Both the position numbers and the translations under genes were made by a program. The notes beneath the pieces are model-generated. The model searched no databases, was not told the DNA's origin, and saw nothing but the letters and a program-made list of their open reading frames with translations. From Lentzea kentuckyensis (lineage in GTDB: Bacteria > Actinomycetota > Actinomycetes > Mycobacteriales > Pseudonocardiaceae): a stretch of 46,876 bases of DNA. Every line of letters begins with the position of its first letter. Within the stretch, counting starts at the first letter, position 1. The stretch is taken from NCBI RefSeq assembly GCF_002150765.1, contig NZ_MUYM01000026.1:826-47701 (forward strand), given 5' to 3'. Below are positions 17,027-26,763 of this stretch, piece by piece.

Positions 17027-18046
17027 ATGGCACCCCCTCAGCTCGACGAGCTGGACCGGCGTCTCATCGGCGCACTGCACCTGGCGCCGCGCGCCACCTG
17101 GGACGACATCGGGGGAATCCTGGGTGCCGACGCGAGCACGCTCAAACGCCGCTTCGACCGCCTGTCCACGGCCCGGATGATCCGCGTGATCGGGCAGACC
17201 GACTGGGGCCTGCACTCCACCGCGATGCCGGTGCACGTGTTCCTGGACATCACCGGCGAGACCCCGCTGGCGGTGCTCGACCGGCTCCGCACCGTGCCGC
17301 ACCTGCAGGTGCTGGCACAGATCTCCGGCGGCTACCCGCTCTACGCCGTGGTGCACGCCCCGTCGGAGTCGGCCACCAGCGAGGCGATCGACCGCCTGTT
17401 CTCCGTTCCCGGCGTCCGCCGCGTGAACGCGCTGCCCGCGCTGAGCACGCTGCGCCGGGGCGCCACCTGGGACCCGCAGTTCCTGACCGAGTCCGAACGC
17501 GCCGGCTTGCTGACGCTGACCGGCGCGCAGCCAGAAGGCACCGCGACCGCGACCGCCAAACCCCTCGGCGACACCGAACGCACCGTGGTCACGCAGCTGA
17601 TCCAGGACGGCCGGGCGTCCGCCGCGAGCATCGGCCGCGCAGCCGGCCTGCCCACCTCGACCGCGCACCGCGTCGTCCGCCGGGTCCTGGACGAGCGGTG
17701 GGTCCGGCCACGGCTCGAGGTGGTGTCCGAATGGCTCGGTTTCCGCACCCCCTTCGTGCTGCGCCTGCGGGTCTCCCCCGGCGCGACGCCCGACGTCATG
17801 CGGCACCTGGACCGCCTGCCCCAGACCAGGGTCAGCGCCCACGTCGCGAGCGACTTCTCGGTGCTGTGCGTCGGTCTGGTCGCCGACCGCCCCGCCCTGG
17901 CCGCGTTCATCGACGACGAGCTCGCGGCGATCCCGGGGATCCTCGCCGTCACCGTCGACGTCATCCTCACCGAGCCGCGCCGCTACTGGTTCGACCGCGA
18001 CCAGTCCTCAGGTCTCGGGGAGTTCCGGGCGCCGGCACTGCTGTGA
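17027..18046 (+). CDS. Lrp/AsnC family transcriptional regulator, duplicated-domain type
   Basis: A 339-residue protein, about twice the usual 150-residue Lrp/AsnC length. It contains two tandem halves: an N-terminal HTH (LDELDRRLIGALHLAPRATW, then DDIGGILGADASTLKRRFDR) with a RAM-like part, and a second HTH at about 190-235 (DTERTVVTQLIQDGRASAAS, then TSTAHRVVRRVLDERWVRPR) with another ligand-type domain. Such double-length regulators are common in Streptomyces relatives. The ATG at 17027 has GAAGG nearby, and an in-frame start further upstream is rejected for lack of a site. It is divergent from abgT across 113 bp, so it probably controls abgT and the peptidase in response to an amino-acid-like ligand. 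Confidence 0.9.
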   Translation: MAPPQLDELDRRLIGALHLAPRATWDDIGGILGADASTLKRRFDRLSTARMIRVIGQTDWGLHSTAMPVHVFLDITGETPLAVLDRLRTVPHLQVLAQISGGYPLYAVVHAPSESATSEAIDRLFSVPGVRRVNALPALSTLRRGATWDPQFLTESERAGLLTLTGAQPEGTATATAKPLGDTERTVVTQLIQDGRASAASIGRAAGLPTSTAHRVVRRVLDERWVRPRLEVVSEWLGFRTPFVLRLRVSPGATPDVMRHLDRLPQTRVSAHVASDFSVLCVGLVADRPALAAFIDDELAAIPGILAVTVDVILTEPRRYWFDRDQSSGLGEFRAPALL

Positions 18047-18062
18047 CCGGTCCCGCCGGAGT

Positions 18063-19544
18063 TCACCACGCCTTGCGATCCACCAGCGTCCTGGCATCGG
18101 ACAGCAGCCGCGCCACCGCGTGATCCACTCCGCTCGTCAGGCTCTCCACGGTGTCCTGATGCGCCTTGAGGTCGTCCGCGGCCTCGACGGCGAGTTCCCG
18201 CCTCCGCGCGGCCGACGTGCCTCCCGCGCTGGTCCTGCTCTCCACGAAGGACCGCGCGTCCAGCACGGCCGCCAGTCGTGCGGGCGAGTAGTCCCGCAAC
18301 GGTCCCTCGGCGAGTTCGGGTCGCACGGTCCCGTCCGGTTCACCTGCCGCCTCGTGCGCGGCGATGAACCGGGCGACGAGCTCGTGTGCGGCGCGGAAGG
18401 ACATGTCGTGGACGTCCACGAGGTCGTCGGCCAGCGCACTCGCCGTGGCCCACTGCCGCACGGCCGACGACTCGAGCAGGTCCGCGTCGATCTCCAGCGT
18501 GGCCAGCACCTCCCGGAGCAGGGCGACGGCGCCCGCGGTCTCCCTGCAGTACCCGGGAACGCGGTGGTGGACATATCCCTGGTCGGCGTCGGTGGACGTG
18601 GCGAAGTGCAGTAGCCCCAGTCTGCTCGCGCCCCAGCCGGCAGCGTCACCCGCGAGCCCTCGGATGCGTTCGAGGACGATCGGGTTCCTCTTCTGGGGCA
18701 TCATGCTCGACGTCCCGCACAGCGACGGGTGCAGTTTCACCATCCCGATCTCCGACGACGACCAGTAGTAGAGATCGGACGCGCACCTGCTGAGTCCCGC
18801 CAGCGTCAGGCCCAGCGTGGCCGCCAGCTCGGCAGTGGTGTCCATTGAGGACAGTCCGGCGTCGCGCGCGTTGCGGACCGGGCGGGCGAACCCCAGGTAC
18901 GCGGCGGTGGCGGCCCGGTCGATCGGCCACGCGGTCCCGCTGTGCGCGGCGCCCCCCAGCGGACACTCGTTGATCCGCTCGAAGACCTGGATCATCCGGG
19001 TCAGGTTCCGCGACACCGACCAGTACTGAGCGTTGAAGTAGTGGCCCAGCGAGGTCGGCTGGGCGTGCTGCAGGTGGGTGTAGCCGGGGGCGATCACCTC
19101 GTCGTAGGAGTCGGCGGCGGCCAGCAACGTCCGCGCCAGCCCCAGCGTCTCGGTCATGAGCTCCAGCAACGCCCGCCGGTCCGCCATGCGGACGCCGGTC
19201 GCCTTCTGGTCGATGCGGCTGCGGGCGCGCTGGATGTCGAGTCCGGCCGGGCCGCACTCCTCCTCCAGGTAGCGCTCGAGCTGCAACGTGATCGTGCCGA
19301 TCTCCGGGTCGCCGGCCAGCAGGTCCTTCGGCTCGTGGTCGAGCAGTTTGAGCAACGCCGCCACGAGTGACCTGCCTCGCCGGCGATCGAAGATGTTCTG
19401 CTGGGTGAGCATGAGCGCGTGTGCCAGGTCGATGAGCACGAACTCGTGCACGGCGTCCAGTTCGTCGGACAGCTCCACGGCGTTGACGTGGTCCACCAGC
19501 GCTCGAGACGGGCGAGCGCCCAGCCTTCCGTCGGTCAGGCTCAC
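18063..19544 (-). CDS. Argininosuccinate lyase-like (fumarase/aspartase superfamily) enzyme
   Basis: A 493-residue lyase of the aspartase/fumarase superfamily, closest in pattern to argininosuccinate lyases: GYTHLQHAQP at 154-163 (catalytic His/Gln region) and the superfamily signature GTSSMMPQKRNP at 277-288, with its flexible-loop Ser pair. Such enzymes cleave a C-N bond with loss of fumarate or a similar acid. The GTG start at 19544 overlaps the upstream permease stop as GTGA, so it is the last gene of a LacI-controlled sugar-type ABC operon and not in an arginine locus. The signature deviates from the common GSSxMPxKxNP. The substrate is therefore probably an imported amino-acid or sugar conjugate (inference). 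Confidence 0.85.
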   Translation of the reverse strand: MSLTDGRLGARPSRALVDHVNAVELSDELDAVHEFVLIDLAHALMLTQQNIFDRRRGRSLVAALLKLLDHEPKDLLAGDPEIGTITLQLERYLEEECGPAGLDIQRARSRIDQKATGVRMADRRALLELMTETLGLARTLLAAADSYDEVIAPGYTHLQHAQPTSLGHYFNAQYWSVSRNLTRMIQVFERINECPLGGAAHSGTAWPIDRAATAAYLGFARPVRNARDAGLSSMDTTAELAATLGLTLAGLSRCASDLYYWSSSEIGMVKLHPSLCGTSSMMPQKRNPIVLERIRGLAGDAAGWGASRLGLLHFATSTDADQGYVHHRVPGYCRETAGAVALLREVLATLEIDADLLESSAVRQWATASALADDLVDVHDMSFRAAHELVARFIAAHEAAGEPDGTVRPELAEGPLRDYSPARLAAVLDARSFVESRTSAGGTSAARRRELAVEAADDLKAHQDTVESLTSGVDHAVARLLSDARTLVDRKAW

Positions 19545-20383
19545 TTGACGGCTCCCGCGGTCATTCCGGAGACGATGTGTCGTTGCAACACCAGGAATCC
19601 CACGACGATCGGCGCGGACACGACGAGCGAGGCGGCCATCACCTGGTTCCAGTACACGTTGGACTCGCTCGCGTAGGCCTGCAGGCCCACCGCGACGGTG
19701 CGGGTCTTCTCGTCGGTGAGCACGGAGGCGAACAGGACCTCGCCCCAGGCCACCATGAACGAGAAGATGGAGACCGCGACGATGGCGGGCCGGGCGGCCG
19801 GCACGAGGATGCTGACCAGCAGCCGCAGCGGTCCCGCTCCGTCGATCTTCGCGGCCTCGTCGAGCTCGCGCGGGATCGTCTGGAAGTAGCCGACCAGCAT
19901 CCAGATCGCGAACGGCAGCGAGAACGTCAGGTACGTGATCGTCAGCCCGGTGCGGCTGCCGACCAGACCGAGACCCGTGTACCGGTCCACGAGCACGAAC
20001 AGCAGGAACAGCGGCAGCAGGAAGAGGATGCCGGGGAACATCTGCGTGGAGAGCACGGCCAGCCGGAACGCCTCGCGTCCCCGGAACTTCCACCGGCTGA
20101 TCGCGTACGCGGCGAGGATCGCGACCGCCACCGACAGCACGGTGGCCGCGCCGGCGACGATGATCGAGTTGGCGAAGTACTCGGCGAGCGGCACCGTGGA
20201 CCACATGTCGACGAACGGCGCGAGCGTCGGCTCCGACGGCAGCCAGCTGAAGTCGCTCTGCACCTGGTCGAGCGGTTTGAGCGCGGTGCTCACCATCACG
20301 AACAGCGGGGCGCAGACGAACACCGTCAGCAGGGTCAGGGTGCTCCGGCGGAAGAGCCGGTAGCCGGAGGTCTCATGCCTCAT
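19541..20383 (-). CDS. ABC transporter permease, MalG/carbohydrate type
   Basis: A 280-residue inner-membrane permease with six hydrophobic segments and the EAA loop (IPRELDEAAKIDGAGPLRLL) that docks the ATPase. It is typical of the carbohydrate-uptake family 1 MalG branch. The start is the ATG at 20383 preceded by GAGGAAAGTCC, which overlaps the end of the partner permease by 11 bp. An earlier in-frame Met is not used because it lies well inside the partner gene. Its stop overlaps the lyase GTG. No dedicated ATPase is encoded in the locus; such systems often share an MsiK-type ATPase encoded elsewhere. Confidence 0.93.
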   Translation of the reverse strand: MRHETSGYRLFRRSTLTLLTVFVCAPLFVMVSTALKPLDQVQSDFSWLPSEPTLAPFVDMWSTVPLAEYFANSIIVAGAATVLSVAVAILAAYAISRWKFRGREAFRLAVLSTQMFPGILFLLPLFLLFVLVDRYTGLGLVGSRTGLTITYLTFSLPFAIWMLVGYFQTIPRELDEAAKIDGAGPLRLLVSILVPAARPAIVAVSIFSFMVAWGEVLFASVLTDEKTRTVAVGLQAYASESNVYWNQVMAASLVVSAPIVVGFLVLQRHIVSGMTAGAVK

Positions 20384-21329
20384 GGACTTTCCTCCTCGTC
20401 GCGAGCAGGTAGACACCGGTCACCAGCAACAGGAACAGCAGCAGCACCGCGCTCATCGCGGCACCGAGGCCGAAGTTCCACGTCACGAACGAGTTCTGGT
20501 AGATCTCGACGTTGATCAGCCGGGCCTCCTCCGGCGCGCTGCCGCCGAACAGCACGAACGGCGTCTCGAACTCCTTGAACGTCCACAGGAACATCACCAG
20601 GACCAGGACCTGGTTCACCGGGGCGAGCAGCGGGAAGGTGATCTCGCGGAACTGGCGCCACGGCCCGGCCCCGTCGAGCGTGCCCGCCTCGTAGAGCTCG
20701 GCCGGAATCGACTGCAGTCCGGCCATCAGCATCAGGAAGGCGAACGGCCACAGCCGCCAGATCGCCACCACGCACTGCGCCCAGAACGCGTTGGAGCCCA
20801 ACAGGAAGAACGCCTTCTCGTTCAGCACGCCCAGCTGGTCGACCAGGACGTGGTTGAGCATGCCGTTGTCGCGCTGGAACAGGAACCGCCAGGTGATCAC
20901 GGCGGCGAACGCCGGCAGCGCGTACGGGACGAGGAACAGGGTGCGCAGCACGCCCCGCCCCACCGTGGTGTTCTGCAGCGACACCGCCGCGGCCGTACCC
21001 ATGAGCCACGACGCCGCGATCACGATCAGCGTGAAGCACAGCGTGACCAGGAAGGAGCTGAGCAGCGACGCGCCCACCGGCTGGTCGACGTCGAGCACGA
21101 CCTCGAAGTTGCCGAACCCCGTCCACGGCGCCTCCCACCAGCGCGCCAGCTGGTACTGGGTGAGCTTCAGCGTGCTCATCAGCAGCCCCGCCAGCATCGG
21201 TCCGAAGTGGACGGCCAGCTCCAGCACCAGCGCGGGCAGCAGGAAGAAGTACGGGCTCCACGTCCGTTTCGCGCGAGCGGGCCGCACCGGCGGCTCGTCG
21301 ACCGTCCTCGCCAGGGTCTGGGTGCTCAT
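20373..21329 (-). CDS. ABC transporter permease, MalF/carbohydrate type
   Basis: A 318-residue permease: short cytosolic N-terminus, TM1 (YFFLLPALVLELAVHFGPML), more TMs, and the EAA motif SIPAELYEAGTLDGAGPWRQ. It is the MalF-type partner of the following MalG-type permease. The ATG at 21329 overlaps the substrate-binding-protein stop as ATGA, so expression is translationally coupled. It forms a heterodimeric channel for the substrate delivered by the lipoprotein encoded just upstream. Confidence 0.93.
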   Translation of the reverse strand: MSTQTLARTVDEPPVRPARAKRTWSPYFFLLPALVLELAVHFGPMLAGLLMSTLKLTQYQLARWWEAPWTGFGNFEVVLDVDQPVGASLLSSFLVTLCFTLIVIAASWLMGTAAAVSLQNTTVGRGVLRTLFLVPYALPAFAAVITWRFLFQRDNGMLNHVLVDQLGVLNEKAFFLLGSNAFWAQCVVAIWRLWPFAFLMLMAGLQSIPAELYEAGTLDGAGPWRQFREITFPLLAPVNQVLVLVMFLWTFKEFETPFVLFGGSAPEEARLINVEIYQNSFVTWNFGLGAAMSAVLLLFLLLVTGVYLLATRRKVHEA

Positions 21330-22639
21330 CCGCCCGACGCCACCCTGTCCGCCAGCGCCTTGAGCCCGGACCGGATCTGCTCGGCGCTCGGCTGCTTCCC
21401 GGTCGCGGTGTCGGCGAGCCAGGTCGCGACGGAGTTGCCCACCAGCGTCTCGAACTGCGCCTCCTGCGCGACGCGCGGCAGCGGGACGGCGCGGTCGGTG
21501 ATGGTCTGGCGGGCGACCTGCGACTCCTCGGTCGCGAACGCCTCCTCCCCCGCGTCCTTGATCGGCGGGATGGTGCCGTAGGCGGTGTTGAGCACGGTCT
21601 GTTCGCCGACGCTGGTCAGGAACCGCACCAGTTCGGTGGCGCCGTCCAGGTTGTCGGTCTGCTTGAAGATCGCCACGTTCGTCCCGCCGAGGAACGACGC
21701 CACCTCCTTGCCGCCCGCCGTGTGCGTCGGCACGGGCGCCACGCCGTAACGATCCGTGCCGAGGCCGTAGTCCTTGAGCGTCTGTCCCAGCGTCTGCACC
21801 AGCATCATCCCGATCTGGTCCTTCGCGAAGGCCTCGTAGACGTCGGCCCAGTCGGCGTTCTCCGCGTCCGACGGGTTCACGATCCTGTCCTGGCCCATCC
21901 ACGACAGGTACTGCTCGATCCCGGCGACGGCCTGCGCCGAGTCGAACGCGGGCTTGCCGCCGGGGAAGAAGTCCGCGCCGCGGGCCGAGCCGAGGATGTA
22001 CGCGTAGTGGACGGCCGTGGTGTACGCCTGACCGCGCAGACCCAGTCCCCACTGGTCCGGCTTGCCGTCACCGTTGGTGTCCCTCGTGAGCTTCTTGCCG
22101 ATGTCGACGAGTTCGGTCCAGGTGGCGGGTGGCTTGCTCACGCCGGCGGCTGCGAAGAGCTTCTTGTTGTAGTAGAGCTGGAACACCTTGGTGTAGAGCG
22201 GAACGGCCACCGGTGTGGTCCCCTCGGCGCCCGTCGTCGCCAGCGAGACCCGCTCGAACCGGTCCGCGCCGCCGATCTTGGCCATCATCGCGTCGTCCCA
22301 CTCCACCAGCGCGCCGGTGGCCTGCAGCGACGGCGTCCAGGTGTTGCCGAGGTTCAGCACGTCCGGCCCCTTTCCGCTGGTGGTCGCGGTGAGGATGCGC
22401 TTGAGGAGGTCGGTGAACGGGATCACCTCCAGCTCGACCTTGATACCGGTGCGCTCGGTGAACCGGCGCAGCTCCGGTTCCAGGATCTGCTTGTCCCGGT
22501 CGAGGCTCGGTGACTGCTGCGAGGCCCAGTAGGTGAGCACCTTCGGGTTCGAGTTACCGCCGCCGGACGCTTGACAGCCCGCCAGAACGATCACGGCGGA
22601 GGCGGCCGCCGCGATGATCTTGAGTAACCGCACGCGCAT
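21326..22639 (-). CDS. Extracellular solute-binding lipoprotein, sugar ABC (family 1)
   Basis: A 437-residue protein with an N-terminal signal and lipobox (AVIVLAGCQAS), then a family 1 binding fold (LTYWASQQSPSLDRDKQILE, WNLGNTWTPSLQATGALVEW-like strands, YYNKKLFAAAGVSKPPATWT). It binds the substrate outside and hands it to the two permeases. The ATG at 22639 has GGAGATGAGAA before it. Two palindromic LacI-type operators lie between this gene and the divergent regulator gene, so its expression is presumably repressed until the inducer appears. Sequence does not identify the ligand; the lyase at the operon end hints at a conjugate rather than a plain sugar. Confidence 0.93.
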   Translation of the reverse strand: MRVRLLKIIAAAASAVIVLAGCQASGGGNSNPKVLTYWASQQSPSLDRDKQILEPELRRFTERTGIKVELEVIPFTDLLKRILTATTSGKGPDVLNLGNTWTPSLQATGALVEWDDAMMAKIGGADRFERVSLATTGAEGTTPVAVPLYTKVFQLYYNKKLFAAAGVSKPPATWTELVDIGKKLTRDTNGDGKPDQWGLGLRGQAYTTAVHYAYILGSARGADFFPGGKPAFDSAQAVAGIEQYLSWMGQDRIVNPSDAENADWADVYEAFAKDQIGMMLVQTLGQTLKDYGLGTDRYGVAPVPTHTAGGKEVASFLGGTNVAIFKQTDNLDGATELVRFLTSVGEQTVLNTAYGTIPPIKDAGEEAFATEESQVARQTITDRAVPLPRVAQEAQFETLVGNSVATWLADTATGKQPSAEQIRSGLKALADRVASGG

Positions 22640-22660
22640 TTCTCATCTCCGTTACCTGCA

Positions 22661-22675
22661 TGTAAACGTCAACAT
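22661..22675. promoter_or_regulatory. LacI-type operator 1
   Basis: TGTAAACGTCAACAT is an imperfect palindrome around a central CG, like LacI/GalR-family sites. It lies 22 bp upstream of the binding-protein ATG and matches the second site (inverted) closely. Confidence 0.7.
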
Positions 22676-22704
22676 GGCGGATTGTGCGCATGGACGGGCG
22701 GCCG

Positions 22705-22719
22705 TGTCAACGTTTACAT
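22705..22719. promoter_or_regulatory. LacI-type operator 2
   Basis: TGTCAACGTTTACAT is the inverted counterpart of operator 1, with centres 44 bp apart, about four helical turns. This puts both on the same DNA face between the divergent regulator and transporter genes. Confidence 0.7.
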
Positions 22720-22756
22720 TCGGTACGTACACGAGTACCGCGCGGGAGGAAAGCTG

Positions 22757-23809
22757 TTGAACGAGATCGACCGCCAACGGGTGACGTTGCGCGAGGTGGC
22801 GCACGCGGCCGGGGTCAGCACCGCGACGGTGACGCGTGTCCTGCAGAACTCACCACGGGTCGTACCGGAGACACGGCAGCGGGTGATGGAAGCCGTCCAA
22901 CGGCTCGGCTACTCCCCCAACCCGATGGCGCGCGACCTGCGGCAGGGACGTCCGGCGGGGGCCGTCGGTCTGGTCACCGCCGGCTTCACCAACGTGTTCC
23001 AGGCGGGTGTCGCAGCGGGCGCCGAGCAGGAGCTCCGCCGGGCCGGGCTGCAGCTGCTCATCGGCTCCACGGAGGACGATCCGGCCAGGGAACCCGAGCT
23101 GGCGCGGGCGATGATCGACCACCGGGTCAGCGCGCTCATGATGATGCCGGACGGCGACGAGCGCGGGTTCCTCTCCGCCGAGAACCTGTTCGGCACACCG
23201 GTGGTGCTCGTCGGCCGCCCCGCCAACGACCTCGCCGCCGACGTCGTGATGACCGACGACGACCGGGCCGTGGCGGAGGCGGTGACGGGTCTCGTGGACC
23301 TGGGGCACACGCGGATCGCCGCGCTGGCCGGTCGTTCGGACTCCTTCCGGACCCGGCAGCGGCTCGCCGGTTTCCACGCGGGCCTCGCCGGGCACGACTC
23401 GTCCCTCGTGGTCGCGAACCTGACGACGTCCGCACAAGCACGTGCCGCGATCGAGAGGCTGATGGCGCTGGACTCGCCACCGACCGCGGTGCTCGCGCTC
23501 AACCTCGGCATCAGCACCGGCGTGCTGCTCGACCGCATCGCGAACGACCGGCGGTACGCGTTCATCGCGCTGGACGAGCACGACCTGTCGGTCGGCCTCG
23601 GGGTGTCCGCCGTCGTCCGCGACCCGCAGGAGGTCGGCCGGCAGGCGGCGAAGCTCGCCGTCGAGAGGATCGGCGACCCGGCCGGCGCCCCGCGCACCGT
23701 GACGCTGCCCAGCGTCGTCGTGCGCCGCGGCACGGGTGAGATCCCGGCGGAAACCGTGCTGGCGGAAGGGAATCAGCGGCGCAGCTCCTCGGCGTCGATC
23801 GGCAGGTAG
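22757..23809 (+). CDS. LacI family transcriptional regulator
   Basis: A 350-residue repressor. The N-terminal HTH with hinge (TLREVAHAAGVSTATVTRVL, then GYSPNPMARDLRQGR) precedes a periplasmic-binding-protein-like sensor domain (AVGLVTAGFTNVFQAGVAAG, VVLVGRPANDLAADVVMTDD, VDLGHTRIAALAG, DPQEVGRQAAKLAVERI). A TTG start at 22757 is chosen because GGGAGGAAAGCTG stands before it; an open frame further upstream has no such site. It is divergent from the sugar-type ABC operon across paired palindromes, which it probably binds. Its last 37 bp overlap the convergent alpha/beta hydrolase gene. Confidence 0.92.
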   Translation: MNEIDRQRVTLREVAHAAGVSTATVTRVLQNSPRVVPETRQRVMEAVQRLGYSPNPMARDLRQGRPAGAVGLVTAGFTNVFQAGVAAGAEQELRRAGLQLLIGSTEDDPAREPELARAMIDHRVSALMMMPDGDERGFLSAENLFGTPVVLVGRPANDLAADVVMTDDDRAVAEAVTGLVDLGHTRIAALAGRSDSFRTRQRLAGFHAGLAGHDSSLVVANLTTSAQARAAIERLMALDSPPTAVLALNLGISTGVLLDRIANDRRYAFIALDEHDLSVGLGVSAVVRDPQEVGRQAAKLAVERIGDPAGAPRTVTLPSVVVRRGTGEIPAETVLAEGNQRRSSSASIGR

Positions 23810-25098
23810 GTCTGCTCCCGCAGGTACTGCTCCAGCCGGTCGGCGACTTTCCGTTGCCACCGCTCGACGTTGCCGTACAACTGCTCGAACGTGCTGGGAT
23901 CGAAGGGCATCTCGTTGCCGTGGTACCAACTGGGGCGCCCGAGCGGCGTCGCGGCGGTCAGGGTGGACGTGGGCACGTCGACGTGGGTGGTCCGCCAGCC
24001 GCCGAGCGCGTTGCCGTGCTCGTCGCGCCGGATCTCGTCGGTGTCCCCTTCGGTGGCGAGGACCATGCTGGGCGCGGGCGCCCGTCCGGTGTCCGACCAG
24101 TCCAGCAGCGCCTGCCACAACGCGTGGTGGACGTGGCTGTTCGGGAAGGTGCTCCAGCGGGCACCGGCCGGGAGCGGGCACCGGGCGAGCCGGTCGCGGT
24201 CGGCCGCCGACATCTCGCGGGTCTCCCGGTGCGCCATGCCGGCGACCTCGTACAGCCGGAACGTCGCGCTGTCGGCACGGCGGTGGCTCAACCCGCGCAC
24301 CTGCCCGCCGACTCCGCACCGCCGGCGGACGCTCTGGAACTCGGCCTCGCCGAGCACCTCGATGACGGGCACGTCGACGTCGGGCAGAGCCGGCCCGCCG
24401 GAGGCTCCCGGCAGATAGCCGTCGAAGGCCGGGGCGCCTGCGGGCAGCCGCAGCCGGTCGTGGTGGTGGCGGATGAACTCGCGCACGACCCCGCCGGTCT
24501 GGGAGATGCCGCCGAGGAACACCTTCCGCGCCTTGATCCCGCTGCCGGGCAGGCCTTCCCGCAGTGCCGCGGAGACCTGGGCGAGGATCTCCGGCGACTG
24601 CGGTGTCGCGTCCCACCACCGCCGCATGAACCTGTCGTACTCCGCCACGACCTCGGCGTAGTCCGCGTCCGGCGAGAACGGGATGGTGGCGGCGAACTGC
24701 TGGGAGAGCGGGCTTTCCGCGAACCTGAACGACCGGTACCGGTCCGGGTCGGCGCCCGCGACCAGCCCCATCGCCGAGGGGGCCTGGGAGTCGATCTCGA
24801 CCCAGACGTGGTTGCCCCGCATGACGAACCGGTTGATCGCGCGCCACACCGAGGTGCCGCCCCAGATGTGGCTGGCCTCGGCGATCATCGTGCCGCTGCA
24901 GCGTGCGGGATCAGCCGGGCGGCGGATCAGGATCCTGGTGCCGTAGGGGGTTCCGGCAGCCGTGCCGGACACGAGGTACTCCTCCTGGACGTAGTCGTAC
25001 CGCGCCATCCGATCGGTGCCGTACGGCTCCAGCACGACCGCGCGGGAACCTGGGGTGTCGGGGTGCGGGCCGGTGACGGTGGCCGCGACGACGGTCAT
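23773..25098 (-). CDS. Alpha/beta hydrolase domain-containing protein
   Basis: A 441-residue protein of the actinobacterial alpha/beta hydrolase-domain group (PF20091-like). The nucleophile elbow is KVFLGGISQTGGVVREF (GISQTG, Ser nucleophile), with an acid/His pair suggested by late segments (WSTFPNSHVHHALWQALLDW). There is no signal peptide. It may be an esterase or amidase; the substrate is unknown. It follows the peptide-type ABC ATPase by 22 bp on the same strand, so it is probably the last gene of that import operon and may process the imported compound. Its C-terminus overlaps lacI convergently. Confidence 0.8.
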   Translation of the reverse strand: MTVVAATVTGPHPDTPGSRAVVLEPYGTDRMARYDYVQEEYLVSGTAAGTPYGTRILIRRPADPARCSGTMIAEASHIWGGTSVWRAINRFVMRGNHVWVEIDSQAPSAMGLVAGADPDRYRSFRFAESPLSQQFAATIPFSPDADYAEVVAEYDRFMRRWWDATPQSPEILAQVSAALREGLPGSGIKARKVFLGGISQTGGVVREFIRHHHDRLRLPAGAPAFDGYLPGASGGPALPDVDVPVIEVLGEAEFQSVRRRCGVGGQVRGLSHRRADSATFRLYEVAGMAHRETREMSAADRDRLARCPLPAGARWSTFPNSHVHHALWQALLDWSDTGRAPAPSMVLATEGDTDEIRRDEHGNALGGWRTTHVDVPTSTLTAATPLGRPSWYHGNEMPFDPSTFEQLYGNVERWQRKVADRLEQYLREQTYLPIDAEELRR

Positions 25099-25120
25099 GC
25101 GGATCCTTTCTTCGGTGCCG

Positions 25121-25896
<776 letters not shown>

Positions 25897-25897
<1 letters not shown>

Positions 25898-26754
25898 CAC
25901 GCCCCTCCTGCCAGTGCGCGGGTCTGGTCGAGCACCGCTCGGTCGATCGTGGGCAGCCGGTCGAGGCGACGGCCGAGCCGGGGCGCCGCGTCGATCAGCG
26001 CGCGGGTGTAGGGCTGCTCCGGTTGTTCGATGATCCGCGCGGTGGGACCCTGTTCGACGACCCTGCCGTCGTACATCACCAGCACCTCGTCGCTGTAGCG
26101 GGCGGCCAGCCCGAGGTCGTGGCTGATCAGCACGAGGGCGAGGTCGAGCTCCTCGCGCAACCGCACGAGCAGTCGCAGGATCTGTTGCTGCACGGTGGGA
26201 TCGAGTGCCGTCGTCGGTTCGTCGGCCAGCAGCAACCGGGGGCCGCACGAGATCGCCATGGCGATCATGACGCGCTGGCGCATGCCGCCGGACAGCTCGT
26301 GCACGTAGCCGTCGAGCAGCTTCCGCTCCCGGCCCAGCCCGACCTGGTCCAGCAGGTCGAGGGCCCGGTCGCGGGCCTCGCGGCGGGTGAGACCGAGGTG
26401 GTGGCGCAGTGGGCGGATCATCTGGGTGCCGATGCGCAGCAACGGGTGCAGGGCGCTCATCGGTTCCTGGAACACGTAACCGATCTCCGCTCCCCCGCGG
26501 GCACGGCGTCGTCTCGCCGGCTCGCCGAGCAGCTCCGTTCCGTCGAAGAACACCGAACCTTCCGCCTTGATCTGCGGCGGCAGGATGCCCATGACCGCGG
26601 CGGCGGTGATGCTCTTGCCCGATCCGGACTCGCCGACGACGGCGAGTGTCCGTCCACGATGGACTTCGAAGCCGACCTCCCGCACCAGCCGGAGATCGCC
26701 GACGCGCGCGGAGAGCCCGCGGACGCGCAGTACTGGCTCAGTTGTGGTGTGCAC
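25897..26754 (-). CDS. ABC transporter ATP-binding protein, DppD/OppD type
   Basis: A 285-residue ATPase: Walker A VVGESGSGKSITAAAVMG, signature ELSGGMRQRVMIAMAI, Walker B LLLADEPTTALD, H-loop ISHDLG, and the family tail QPYTRALIDAAPRLG. The GTG at 26754 is taken as start, 9 bp after the DppB-type permease stop. It forms a heterodimer with the following DppF-type ATPase. Confidence 0.92.
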
Positions 26755-26763
26755 GCGGACTCC

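Noticed and set aside
18063..20204. Long reading frame that starts inside the permease gene and runs through the lyase
   Set aside because: The GTG at 19544 overlaps the permease stop and begins the recognisable lyase; the N-terminal extension is permease sequence out of frame.
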